Of a stretch of 14,638 nt of DNA, positions 1 through 6,444 are shown in pieces (position 1 is the stretch's first letter; each line of letters starts with the position of its first letter). The stretch is from an uncultured Clostridia bacterium (lineage in GTDB: Bacteria; Bacillota; Clostridia; Peptostreptococcales; Anaerovoracaceae), in assembly GCA_934247125.1 (NCBI GenBank), contig CAKQIZ010000048.1, positions 1 through 14,638 on the forward strand, given 5' to 3'. A model generated the notes under the pieces. The model was not told where the DNA came from. It worked only from the letters and a program-made list of their open reading frames with translations, and searched no databases. A program made the translations under genes and the position numbers.

Positions 1-86
1 TTCGCCTCGAAGCCCCAGCTCGTGAGCTTTTCCGCGATCGAATATGCTATTGTTTCGTCGTCTTCGACGATGAATATTCTGTACAC
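1..86 (-). CDS. Response regulator, N-terminal fragment (runs off the left edge)
   Basis: Only the first 28 codons or so are present; the gene continues beyond position 1. The start is GTG at 86-84, chosen because AGGAGG (minus strand, 92-97) sits 5 nt upstream. The visible protein begins (M)YRIFIVEDDETIAYSIAEK, the first beta strand of a CheY-like receiver domain followed by the acidic pocket E8-D9-D10, which binds Mg2+ for phosphotransfer to a later Asp that is not in view. The MYRIFIVEDD opening and the SWGFEA that follows helix 1 resemble OmpR/BceR-type regulators, which often sit with a sensor kinase and an antimicrobial-peptide ABC transporter. That subfamily is inferred from very few residues; the receiver domain itself is secure. 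Confidence 0.85.
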   Translation of the reverse strand, partial: MYRIFIVEDDETIAYSIAEKLTSWGFEA

Positions 87-224
87 CGGAGCCTCCTTTC
101 GATTTTCTGATGGTGCGGTGCGGCATGATAGGCCGGCCGTGCTGCTAATGTTGCTGTGGCACGCGGTAGGGTGATGTGCTGACCGGGCTGCTGCGCAGAT
201 ACTTCGTGTCGCGGCCGGCAGGGA

Positions 225-1406
225 CTATGCGAGTATGCGACTGTAGAGCTCGAATCCGCTCAGCAGCACTTTCTCGTCAAAATCGAAATCGACGCTGTGG
301 AGCGGGATGCCTGTGCCTGTGCCGAGCAGGAAAAATACCGCAGGTGCGTAGTGACCGTAGAACGAGAAGTCCTCTGAGATCACGAGCGGCTCTGCGAATT
401 CCTCGTATCCGCCCGGAAGTTCTCTGAGTACCGGAAGCAGCTCATTGTAGAGAGCGACGTCATTGATGACAGGCGGATAGCCTTCGCTGTTGGAAAACTC
501 GGTGCTGCACCCGTATTCGTCTGCTATCTCGGTGAGCGTGCTCTTGAGCAGGCTTATTATCATGCTGAAATTTTCTTCGCTGAATGCGCGGACCGTGCCG
601 AGAAAATGCGTGTAATCGGAAACTATGTTCCTGGCATAGCCGCTGACCATCTTGCCGATGTGGATGATGGTCTTGTCTTCAGGCTCCTTCTGCGGTGCGC
701 GCGGCAGGTCGCCGACCCCTTCGGGGAATCGCGGTACTGCACCAGGGATCTGTGCGTGCTTTGCATAAACACGTCTGAGGTAGTCCGTTCCTATGTAAAG
801 CGCGTCGATGCCTTCGTAAGGCGCTGTACCGTGTGCGGCTTTGCCGTATATATCGATGTTGATCTCGGCTGATTTCGGCATCAGTGCGTGCGGTCTTGAT
901 GCGATCTTTCCTGCGTCGATGAACGGCCACATGTGTATGCCGAAGACTTTTGTTACATTGTATGTTGTAAAGATGCCGCTCTGGCATATCTCCTTGGCGC
1001 CGCCGAGCGTCTCCTCAGCCGGCTGGAAGATCAGCAGCACGTTGCATTTCAGTTCATCGAGTGTGTTCACGTACTGTCCGAGAGTCAGGACCATGGCCAT
1101 GTGTCCGTCGTGCCCGCAGGCATGCATCTTGTTGTCGTGTGTGGAACGGTAGCTGCACGTGTTCGCTTCCCGGACAGGAAGTCCGTCCATGTCTGCGCGG
1201 AACGCATAAGTTTCCTTTTGCCCTTTGTCGAAATATGCGCAGATGCCGGATCCGCAGAGGAATGTGAGTCTGCAGTTCAGCTGTTCGAGCACGGAAAGCA
1301 GATATTTTTTCGTTTCCGGCAGTTCGCGGTCAAGCTCCGGTATCATATGCAGATTTCGTCTGTGTGTTTTCAGTAATTCTTCGTAGTTCAGTTCAGTATT
1401 GTTCAT
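225..1406 (-). CDS. M20 family metallopeptidase / amidohydrolase (393 aa)
   Basis: Cytoplasmic zinc- or manganese-dependent amidohydrolase of the M20 (IAA-amino-acid hydrolase / aminoacylase-like) family, which cleaves N-acyl amino acids or small peptides; the substrate cannot be told from sequence. The ATG at 1406 is preferred over an in-frame upstream start at 1520 because the 1520 start would overlap the next gene and include the promoter, while GGGG lies 8 nt before 1406. Seen motifs: HMIPEL (20-25), RADMDGLP (70-77), HACGHDGH (95-102, with likely metal ligands C97 and H99), FQPAEE with E131/E132, GIHMWP with H158, GKAAHG (188-193) starting the lid domain, GTVRAF (270-275), EDFSFY (345-350) and PLHS with H370. 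The catalytic set looks complete. The lid carries a polar, proline-rich stretch around 221-245 that looks longer than in typical relatives. No signal peptide is visible, and the gene appears monocistronic. Confidence 0.9.
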   Translation of the reverse strand: MNNTELNYEELLKTHRRNLHMIPELDRELPETKKYLLSVLEQLNCRLTFLCGSGICAYFDKGQKETYAFRADMDGLPVREANTCSYRSTHDNKMHACGHDGHMAMVLTLGQYVNTLDELKCNVLLIFQPAEETLGGAKEICQSGIFTTYNVTKVFGIHMWPFIDAGKIASRPHALMPKSAEINIDIYGKAAHGTAPYEGIDALYIGTDYLRRVYAKHAQIPGAVPRFPEGVGDLPRAPQKEPEDKTIIHIGKMVSGYARNIVSDYTHFLGTVRAFSEENFSMIISLLKSTLTEIADEYGCSTEFSNSEGYPPVINDVALYNELLPVLRELPGGYEEFAEPLVISEDFSFYGHYAPAVFFLLGTGTGIPLHSVDFDFDEKVLLSGFELYSRILA

Positions 1407-1437
1407 TGTTATATCCCCTGTTGTTTTATTCAAAAAT

Positions 1438-1466
1438 ATTGTACAGGTTTCGCGGCTGTGTATCAA
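1438..1466 (-). promoter_or_regulatory. Promoter of the M20 amidohydrolase gene
   Basis: On the minus strand TTGATA (1461-1466) is followed by exactly 17 nt and then TACAAT (1438-1443). Transcription would start about 25 nt before the ATG at 1406. This is a good sigma-A-type match and supports independent transcription from the upstream ATPase gene. Confidence 0.7.
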
Positions 1467-1476
1467 GTGGTTTGTG

Positions 1477-1492
1477 CGCTGCAGCTGCAGCG
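1477..1492. repeat. Perfect 16-bp GC-rich palindrome
   Basis: CGCTGCAGCTGCAGCG reads identically on both strands. It lies between the ATPase stop codon (1501-1503) and the -35 box of the M20 promoter (1461-1466). As RNA it could fold into a 6-bp stem with a 4-nt loop, but no T-run follows. It is therefore either a weak end for the ATPase transcript or a dimeric-regulator site for the M20 gene; the sequence does not decide. Confidence 0.5.
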
Positions 1493-1500
1493 ATCGACCG

Positions 1501-2790
1501 CTACAGATTGCAGACTGCATACAGTGGGATGTTCACCATCCAGCCCTGATCTATATATTTCAGTGTGGAAAAACGCACTGCTTTTTCCGGGTGGTATTTG
1601 TCGTAGTATGCTTTGAGGATCTGTGATCGCACGTTTGTTTCAGCTTTTACTTCTATCGGAACGATATCTTTGCCTTTCTGTATGAGAAAGTCCTGTTCGA
1701 ATGTCGCTTTTTCAGTGCCGAAATAATAAGGGGTGTAGCCAGTGTCTGAGATCAGCTGCTGCAGTACGTACTGTTCTGTAAGCGCGCCTTTGAATTCGAT
1801 GAAAATATCATTGCCTTCCAGAATGGATTCAGCAGGCAGTTCACTCAGTGCGCCCAGCAGTCCGACATCCAGCATGAACAGCTTGTATGCGTTCATGCTC
1901 TTGTATGCTTTGAGCGGTATGTGCGGTTCGTTTACACGGCTGACTTTGTATACGAGTCCACAGTCGATCAGCCACTGGATAGCGATTTCATAGTCACTGC
2001 TGCGAGCACCTTTTTTCACCTGCCCGAAAAAGAATTTTCTGTTTTCTTTGGCAAGCTGCAGAGGGATAGAATCCCATACCATCCGTATACGCGGCAGTGT
2101 TCCGGCATCTATATGCTTGCCGAAATCGTTTTCGTACTGACGCACGATATCGCTTTGTATCTGCCTGACCTCATCATAATCTTTGCGAAGCCGGAAAGCA
2201 TCTACGACGGCGGGCATGCCGCCGGTATAATAGTAGTTTTTCAGCCAGAAGAGGTATTTGTCTGCAAAATTGTCTATCAATGTATAGTCCTTCGTATCAA
2301 GAGCATCCGATAGAGGTTTTTCGTCCATCGCGCATAGGAATTCTCTGAAGCTGAGGGGGTAAAGGTCAAGCATATCCACTTTGCCGACAGGATATGAAAC
2401 CCCATCATGTATCGATACCCCTAAAAGCGAGCCTGCAGCAACGACGTGATACTCGGGGGCTTCCTCGCAGAAATATTTCAGTGATTCGAGAACTTCGGGA
2501 GCATCCTGTATCTCATCGAGTATGAGAAGGGTGTTTCCGGGAGTTATCGCTACGCCTGACTCTATGTTCAGGTTCATGATGATCCTGTTTATGTCAAAAT
2601 CCATCCGGAAAACTTCATTCATGCGCCTGTTGTTGTAAAAAGATATATATGCAGTCTTCTCGTAATATGTCCTGCCGAATTCTTTCATAAGCCAGGTTTT
2701 TCCGACCTGCCTGGCACCAATGATTATAAGCGGCTTTCTGTTGCTTTTGTTTTTCCAGTCCAGAAGCTTGTTTATTGCAAATCTGAGCAT
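1501..2790 (-). CDS. AAA_14 / DUF4143 ATP-binding protein (429 aa)
   Basis: A stand-alone AAA+ ATPase of the widespread AAA_14-DUF4143 architecture, whose cellular role is poorly defined. Seen: Walker A GARQVGKT (25-32), Walker B LLILDE (88-93) continuing IQDAPEVLESLKYF, a sensor-like AAGSLLG (119-124), the typical LYPLSFREFL (143-152) and TGGMPAVV (189-196) motifs, then the DUF4143 region from about 200. The C-terminus carries E339 (LTEQYV), D367 (EQDFLI) and E380-x-K382 (IEVKAE), a PD-(D/E)XK nuclease-like arrangement known in this family. The length is normal. The ATG at 2790 follows AGGAGG (2799-2804) by 8 nt. The gene is divergent from the CCA gene, and its promoter is covered by 33-bp-period repeats. 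Family assignment is secure; function is not. Such genes spread horizontally and are often present in many dissimilar copies per genome. Confidence 0.92.
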   Translation of the reverse strand: MLRFAINKLLDWKNKSNRKPLIIIGARQVGKTWLMKEFGRTYYEKTAYISFYNNRRMNEVFRMDFDINRIIMNLNIESGVAITPGNTLLILDEIQDAPEVLESLKYFCEEAPEYHVVAAGSLLGVSIHDGVSYPVGKVDMLDLYPLSFREFLCAMDEKPLSDALDTKDYTLIDNFADKYLFWLKNYYYTGGMPAVVDAFRLRKDYDEVRQIQSDIVRQYENDFGKHIDAGTLPRIRMVWDSIPLQLAKENRKFFFGQVKKGARSSDYEIAIQWLIDCGLVYKVSRVNEPHIPLKAYKSMNAYKLFMLDVGLLGALSELPAESILEGNDIFIEFKGALTEQYVLQQLISDTGYTPYYFGTEKATFEQDFLIQKGKDIVPIEVKAETNVRSQILKAYYDKYHPEKAVRFSTLKYIDQGWMVNIPLYAVCNL

Positions 2791-2820
2791 TATATAGACC
2801 TCCTAGTATTTACATGATAT

Positions 2821-2850
2821 AGTATAACACATTTTTTCGAGCCTATTCAA
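2821..2850 (-). promoter_or_regulatory. Promoter of the AAA ATPase gene, with a repeat unit in its spacer
   Basis: Minus-strand TTGAAT (2845-2850), an 18-nt spacer, then TATACT (2821-2826). The spacer (2827-2844) is almost exactly filled by the first unit of the repeat array (2829-2844). A protein bound there would compete directly with RNA polymerase. Confidence 0.6.
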
Positions 2851-2913
2851 TGAGCAAAGATACATTTTTTCGGGTCTGATTTTGCCATGTGACTACATTT
2901 TTTCGGGCCTGAT
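2829..2913. repeat. Three direct repeats at an exact 33-bp period (candidate operator array)
   Basis: The units start at 2829, 2862 and 2895. Consensus on the plus strand is ACATTTTTTCGRGYCTGAT. Unit 1 matches over its first 16 nt, while units 2 and 3 match over 19 nt with one difference (T or C). The intervening 14 nt differ. The next positions in register (2796 and 2928) show no unit. The period of 33 bp is close to three helical turns, so the units face the same side of the DNA. The array lies between the divergent ATPase and CCA genes and overlaps the ATPase promoter. This suggests cooperative binding of a regulator, possibly the ATPase itself, but no binding protein is known from the sequence. 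Confidence 0.8.
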
Positions 2914-2955
2914 AGCATCACAGTGCAAAAAAGCATACAGGGCGAACGGCATGCG

Positions 2956-2964
2956 TGGTATAAT
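2956..2964 (+). promoter_or_regulatory. Extended -10 promoter of the CCA / aminopeptidase operon
   Basis: TGGTATAAT, a perfect TGn-TATAAT extended -10 element, with no good -35 box at the right distance. Transcription would start near 2971, about 30 nt before the ATG at 3002. It lies roughly 45 nt downstream of the last 33-bp repeat unit. Confidence 0.7.
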
Positions 2965-3001
2965 CATACTGTTAGACTCAGTATGCATGGAGGCGCAAGG
3001 T

Positions 3002-4564
3002 ATGAGAGACATCAGATCGATATATGAATTCAGAGCAGGATGCACGGCGGTGAGAATGCTGAAAGCAGCAGGGCATAAGGCGTATTTTGTCGGCGGATGT
3101 GTACGGGACGAGATGACGAGGCGGATGAGCAGACCGTCTGCGGAAGATATTTTCGGCTCCTGCAGGTATGCGCGTGCACTGACAGATGAGCCGCATATGC
3201 GCGGAAGCAGCAACATGATAGATATCGACATAACCACGAGCGCCACGCCCGAAGAGATGATGCGCGTTTTCCATGGCATGAAGGTCATCGAGACAGGTAT
3301 AAAGCACGGAACGATCACTCTGATCGCTGAGGCAGACGGCGGTGACACGCAGAACGAGAGCGGAGCGGATCAGAGAGCCGGCGGGCAGGATGTATCGGAG
3401 CTCCTGGCAGAGTGCGTGGAGCCGGATAAAAGTGTGCGTATGGTGCCGCTGGAAATAACGACGTACAGGACGGAATCGGGATATTCTGACTGCAGACATC
3501 CGGACAGCGTGGGATTTACGAGATCACTTGAAGAAGACCTGAAACGCAGGGATTTTACGGTGAATGCACTGGCGATGGATGAAAACGGCAGCATCACGGA
3601 TATCCTCGGGGCGTCGGAAGACCTGAGGAACCGCGTGCTGCGCGCGGTGGGAGATCCTGACGAGCGGTTCAGAGAAGACGCGCTAAGGATAATGCGCGCG
3701 ATGAGGTTTGCGTCTGTGCTGGGATTCAGGATCGAGGAAAAAACTGAGGCGGCGATGTTCAGGAACAGCGGTCTGCTTAAAAAACTGTCGGTGGAACGGG
3801 TGTTTTCGGAGTTCAGGAAACTGGTGACAGGAAAGTATGCGCCTGATGTGGTGCGGAGATACATAGACGTGCTGGGAGAAGTATTCCCCGAGCTTTACGC
3901 GATGAAAGGATTCGATCAGCGCAACAGATACCACAAATACGATGTGCTTGAGCATTGCATCCACGCGATGGAGGCAGTGAAGACGACTCCTGGAAACCGT
4001 GAGCATATGAAGACTGCGGCACTTTTCCACGATATAGGAAAGCCGCCGACTTATTCGCCGGACGATACGGGACGGGGACATTTTTTCGGGCATGCTGCAA
4101 AGGGCGCGGAGATCACTGCGGAGATAATGAAGCGGTTCAAGGTCGACAAGGCGTTTTCGGACAGGGTGGTACTGCTGGTGAAGTATCACGACATACTGTT
4201 CGAAAGCGACGAGCGGCGGCTGAAAAAACTGATGAGAAAATTCACGCCGGAAGTGCTGTTCGAGATACTCGCGATCAAGTTTGCGGACAATCTGGCGACG
4301 GGCAATATGACAGAGGTGCTCAAAGTGAAATTCAGCGAGATAGAAATGATGATGCATGGGATAATAGAACAGGAGCAGTGTTTTTCGCTAAAGGCTCTGG
4401 CGGTCGGCGGCAGTGATCTGCTGGCTGCGGGGATGGAGCCGGGACCGGCGGTCGGAGCGATGCTGGAGGTGCTGCTCGAAAAGGTCACGGACGGTGAGCT
4501 CGAAAATTCGAAGCCCGTGCTGATGGCTGAAGCGGAGCGTATCATGAGTGCGAATCACGAATGA
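3002..4564 (+). CDS. CCA tRNA nucleotidyltransferase, class II, with HD domain (520 aa)
   Basis: Adds or repairs the 3'-CCA end of tRNAs using CTP and ATP. The ATG at 3002 is chosen because GGAGG (2989-2993) lies 8 nt upstream and the promoter is at 2956; a longer TTG-started reading from 2882 would run through the repeats and promoter. Seen: GGCVRD (31-36), catalytic D74-x-D76 in MIDIDITTSATPEE, RRDFTVNALAMD (182-193), and the nucleotide-selecting helix EDALRIMRAMRFASVLGF (225-242). An HD domain follows, with H318, H343-D344, H364 and H396-D397; in related enzymes this domain is a metal-dependent phosphohydrolase. Two insertions stand out: about 28 residues between GGCVRD and the DxD, and about 30-35 polar residues around 109-145. 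They make it longer than the roughly 440-450 aa usual for clostridial homologs. It overlaps the downstream gene's first possible ATG by 4 nt (ATGA). Confidence 0.95.
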   Translation: MRDIRSIYEFRAGCTAVRMLKAAGHKAYFVGGCVRDEMTRRMSRPSAEDIFGSCRYARALTDEPHMRGSSNMIDIDITTSATPEEMMRVFHGMKVIETGIKHGTITLIAEADGGDTQNESGADQRAGGQDVSELLAECVEPDKSVRMVPLEITTYRTESGYSDCRHPDSVGFTRSLEEDLKRRDFTVNALAMDENGSITDILGASEDLRNRVLRAVGDPDERFREDALRIMRAMRFASVLGFRIEEKTEAAMFRNSGLLKKLSVERVFSEFRKLVTGKYAPDVVRRYIDVLGEVFPELYAMKGFDQRNRYHKYDVLEHCIHAMEAVKTTPGNREHMKTAALFHDIGKPPTYSPDDTGRGHFFGHAAKGAEITAEIMKRFKVDKAFSDRVVLLVKYHDILFESDERRLKKLMRKFTPEVLFEILAIKFADNLATGNMTEVLKVKFSEIEMMMHGIIEQEQCFSLKALAVGGSDLLAAGMEPGPAVGAMLEVLLEKVTDGELENSKPVLMAEAERIMSANHE

Positions 4565-4581
4565 AAAGAGGTAATACGAAA

Positions 4582-5982
4582 ATGGATCATATAAAGATAT
4601 CGGAAGAACTGATGGCCTTTGCAGGAAAGTGCCCGAGTGCTTTCCATGCGGTCGCGAACATAGCGGGGTATCTGGAGGAGAGGGGTTTCAGATATCTGCC
4701 GGAGACGGAGAAGTGGGATGCTGCAAAGGGAGGCAGCTATTATACGACGCGGAACGGATCGAGCATCATCGCGTTCAGGATCGGGCAGGATGTCAGCATT
4801 TGCAGTGATGTCGGTGATGGTGACGGCAGTGGCGGCGGATTCAGGATCTGCGCGTCACACAGCGATTCGCCGACGTACAAGATCAAAAATGTGCCGGAGC
4901 TCGAGGGACCGGGCGAATATCTTCGACTGAATGTCGAGGCCTACGGCGGGATGATAGACAGCACGTGGCTGGACAGACCGCTGAGTGTTGCGGGGCGCGT
5001 GCTCGTGAGGGAAAAGGCAGACGGTACGGAGCGCCGGGATAACAGCGCAGCGACGGGCGGCACTGCGGGCAGCGTGATAAGGTCCAGACTGCTTGATATA
5101 GACCGCGACATACTGCTGATCCCGAATGTGGCGGTCCATATGAACCGCGATATAAACAGCGGATACAAATTCAACAGACAGGTCGATCTGTGCCCGCTCT
5201 TTTCGGCAGGCGCGCTTAAAAAGGGCGCTTTCGACAGGATGATCGCCGATGAGCTGGGAGTGGATCCGGATGACATACTCGGAAAGGATCTGTTCCTCGT
5301 GAACCGCCAGAAGCCGGTGCTGTGGGGCATTGAGAAGGAGTTCGTCTCCGCACCGGGGCTCGACGATCTGCAGTGCGCATTCGCGTCACTCAAGGCATTC
5401 GCGGGCAGCAGCTGCGAAAGATCGGTGAACGTGTACTGCTGCTTCGACAATGAAGAAGTGGGTTCGAACACGAAGCAGGGCGCGATGTCTACGTTCCTCT
5501 ACGATACGCTGCATAGGATAAATTCAGGGCTCGGCAGGTCAGAGGAAGATTACCGCATGGCAGTGGCGAGATCGTTCATGGTCAGCTGCGACAATGCCCA
5601 TGCCGTCCATCCGAACCATCCGGAGAAGACGGATGCGGAGAATCGCATTTTCCTCAATAAGGGCGTGGTGATAAAGGAGAGTGCGAATCAGAAGTATACG
5701 ACGGACGCGTTCAGCCGTGCGGTCTTCGGCGAGATATGCCGTGAAGCGGGAGTACCCGTGCAGCACTTTGCGAACCGCAGCGACAGCGCAGGCGGATCGA
5801 CGCTCGGCAATCTTTCCAATATACAGGTGAGCATGCACGCGGTCGATATCGGGCTGCCGCAGCTCGCTATGCACTCGAGCTACGAGACGGCAGGCAGCAT
5901 GGACACGAAATACGCTGTCGATGCACTCATGAGATTTTACAGTACGGATATAAAGATAACAGACGGCGGCGCGGTCATTTAG
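4582..5982 (+). CDS. M18 family aminopeptidase (466 aa)
   Basis: Cytosolic dizinc aminopeptidase of the aspartyl aminopeptidase / ApeB family, which forms dodecamers and removes N-terminal residues from peptides. The ATG at 4582 is preferred: GAGGT (4568-4572) lies 9 nt upstream and the protein then opens in the usual way (short helix, then CPSAFHAV at 17-24). The ATG at 4561, which overlaps the stop of the CCA gene, has no ribosome binding site. Seen: SHSDSP with H93, LDDLQ with D261, FDNEEVGS with catalytic E291 and metal-binding E292, SCDNAHAVHPN with D337, NRSDSAGGSTLG (398-409), and LAMHSSYETAG with H431. All expected ligands are present. A glycine/aspartate-rich stretch (78-86) is probably a surface loop. 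It is probably translated from the same mRNA as the CCA gene. Confidence 0.95.
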   Translation: MDHIKISEELMAFAGKCPSAFHAVANIAGYLEERGFRYLPETEKWDAAKGGSYYTTRNGSSIIAFRIGQDVSICSDVGDGDGSGGGFRICASHSDSPTYKIKNVPELEGPGEYLRLNVEAYGGMIDSTWLDRPLSVAGRVLVREKADGTERRDNSAATGGTAGSVIRSRLLDIDRDILLIPNVAVHMNRDINSGYKFNRQVDLCPLFSAGALKKGAFDRMIADELGVDPDDILGKDLFLVNRQKPVLWGIEKEFVSAPGLDDLQCAFASLKAFAGSSCERSVNVYCCFDNEEVGSNTKQGAMSTFLYDTLHRINSGLGRSEEDYRMAVARSFMVSCDNAHAVHPNHPEKTDAENRIFLNKGVVIKESANQKYTTDAFSRAVFGEICREAGVPVQHFANRSDSAGGSTLGNLSNIQVSMHAVDIGLPQLAMHSSYETAGSMDTKYAVDALMRFYSTDIKITDGGAVI

Positions 5983-6005
5983 ACTCAGCCGCCGCTTCCG
6001 TTTTT
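5964..6005 (+). terminator. Weak rho-independent terminator after the aminopeptidase
   Basis: CGGCGGC (5964-5970) can pair with GCCGCCG (5988-5994) around a 17-nt loop containing the stop codon, followed 6 nt later by TTTTT (6001-6005). The stem is short and the T-run is offset, so efficiency is uncertain. Confidence 0.45.
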
Positions 6006-6029
6006 GCACGCATAGCGGGTCTGGCTGTT

Positions 6030-6066
6030 GTGATCGAACGGTTTTCATGGCGGGTTTATCCCTGAT
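6030..6066 (+). repeat. Direct repeat, copy A (left flank of the AT-rich gene pair)
   Basis: Starts GTGATCGAAC and ends GCGGGTTTATCCCTGAT. It aligns to copy B (7995-8032) with 33 of 38 positions identical: four substitutions and one single-base indel. Similarity stops abruptly on the left side and fades on the right into T-rich sequence. The copies lie in the same orientation and bracket the two AT-rich genes. Confidence 0.7.
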
Positions 6067-6084
6067 TTTCATTTTCTTATGCTT

Positions 6085-6168
6085 TGAGTATAAAAAGTCT
6101 GCGCCCTGCATGGCCGGCGGGGGTATTATGGGCGATGAGGAGGGTGTCCCTGCAGATTTTTATACTCA
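6085..6168. repeat. Imperfect 17-bp inverted repeat with 49-nt loop
   Basis: The left arm TGAGTATAAAAAGTCTGC (6085-6102) pairs with the right arm GCAGATTTTTATACTCA (6152-6168) with one bulged base. The loop is G-rich toward its right half. The outer decamer TTTATACTCA recurs at 6234-6243, 75 nt after its copy at 6159, while the inverted copy is 74 nt before. It could be a remnant of a small palindromic element, a structured RNA or a paired operator. Confidence 0.65.
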
Positions 6169-6358
6169 GATCTGATATTATCCCATTGGACTGTATAAAT
6201 TTGACAAGATTAGATGTGATGTTGTGAAGATCATTTATACTCAAAAAGGCATAAAAAGCAGATCGGTACTAAACTGAGTTTGATGACATTGAGACCATAT
6301 TGATCAGAAGCATGATCACAGCAGTGTTTTATAAAATATAAAAAATTCAGAAAAAATA

Positions 6359-6367
6359 TGCTATAAT
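6359..6367 (+). promoter_or_regulatory. Extended -10 promoter of the SseB-domain gene
   Basis: TGCTATAAT, a perfect extended -10 box in an A-rich context, without a recognisable -35 box. The start point would be near 6374, giving a leader of about 70 nt before the ATG at 6445. Confidence 0.65.
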
Positions 6368-6444
6368 CACAATATAGTAAAAGTGAGTCAGCGTGCATGA
6401 TTTTGCAAAATGTTGTAATCCGGAATGCAAAGGAGAAGATCATT

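Larger units (their letters stand above)
5983..6444. other. 462-nt gene-free region between aminopeptidase and SseB genes
   Basis: No credible coding region on either strand. It holds the right arm of the weak terminator, copy A of a 38-bp direct repeat (6030-6066), a 17-bp imperfect inverted repeat (6085-6168), a third copy of the same decamer (6234-6243), two TGATCA words (6301-6306, 6313-6318), an extended -10 promoter (6359-6367) and the SseB ribosome binding site. From about 6160 onward the base composition shifts to AT-rich and stays so to about 7940. Confidence 0.6.

Noticed and set aside
1407..1520. Longer N-terminus for the M20 enzyme starting at 1520
   Set aside because: It would overlap the ATPase gene and contain the predicted promoter; the added residues do not resemble the family.
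2829..2913. CRISPR array
   Set aside because: Only three units of 16-19 nt with 14-nt gaps, shorter than CRISPR repeats and spacers. There is no cas gene, and the array overlaps a promoter.
2882..3001. TTG start giving a 560-aa CCA enzyme
   Set aside because: It would read through repeat unit 3 and the extended -10 promoter and has no ribosome binding site, whereas 3002 has GGAGG at 8 nt.
4078..4090. A fourth copy of the repeat core, ACATTTTTTCGGG, inside the CCA gene
   Set aside because: It encodes the conserved HFFG of the HD domain, is out of register with the array, and the match ends after 13 nt.
3683..4357. Minus-strand 224-codon open frame opposite the CCA gene
   Set aside because: Antisense of conserved CCA/HD motifs, with no recognisable domain or ribosome binding site.
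6301..6318. Two TGATCA words 12 bp apart
   Set aside because: A six-base palindrome repeated once in AT-rich DNA is expected by chance; no wider symmetry is seen.
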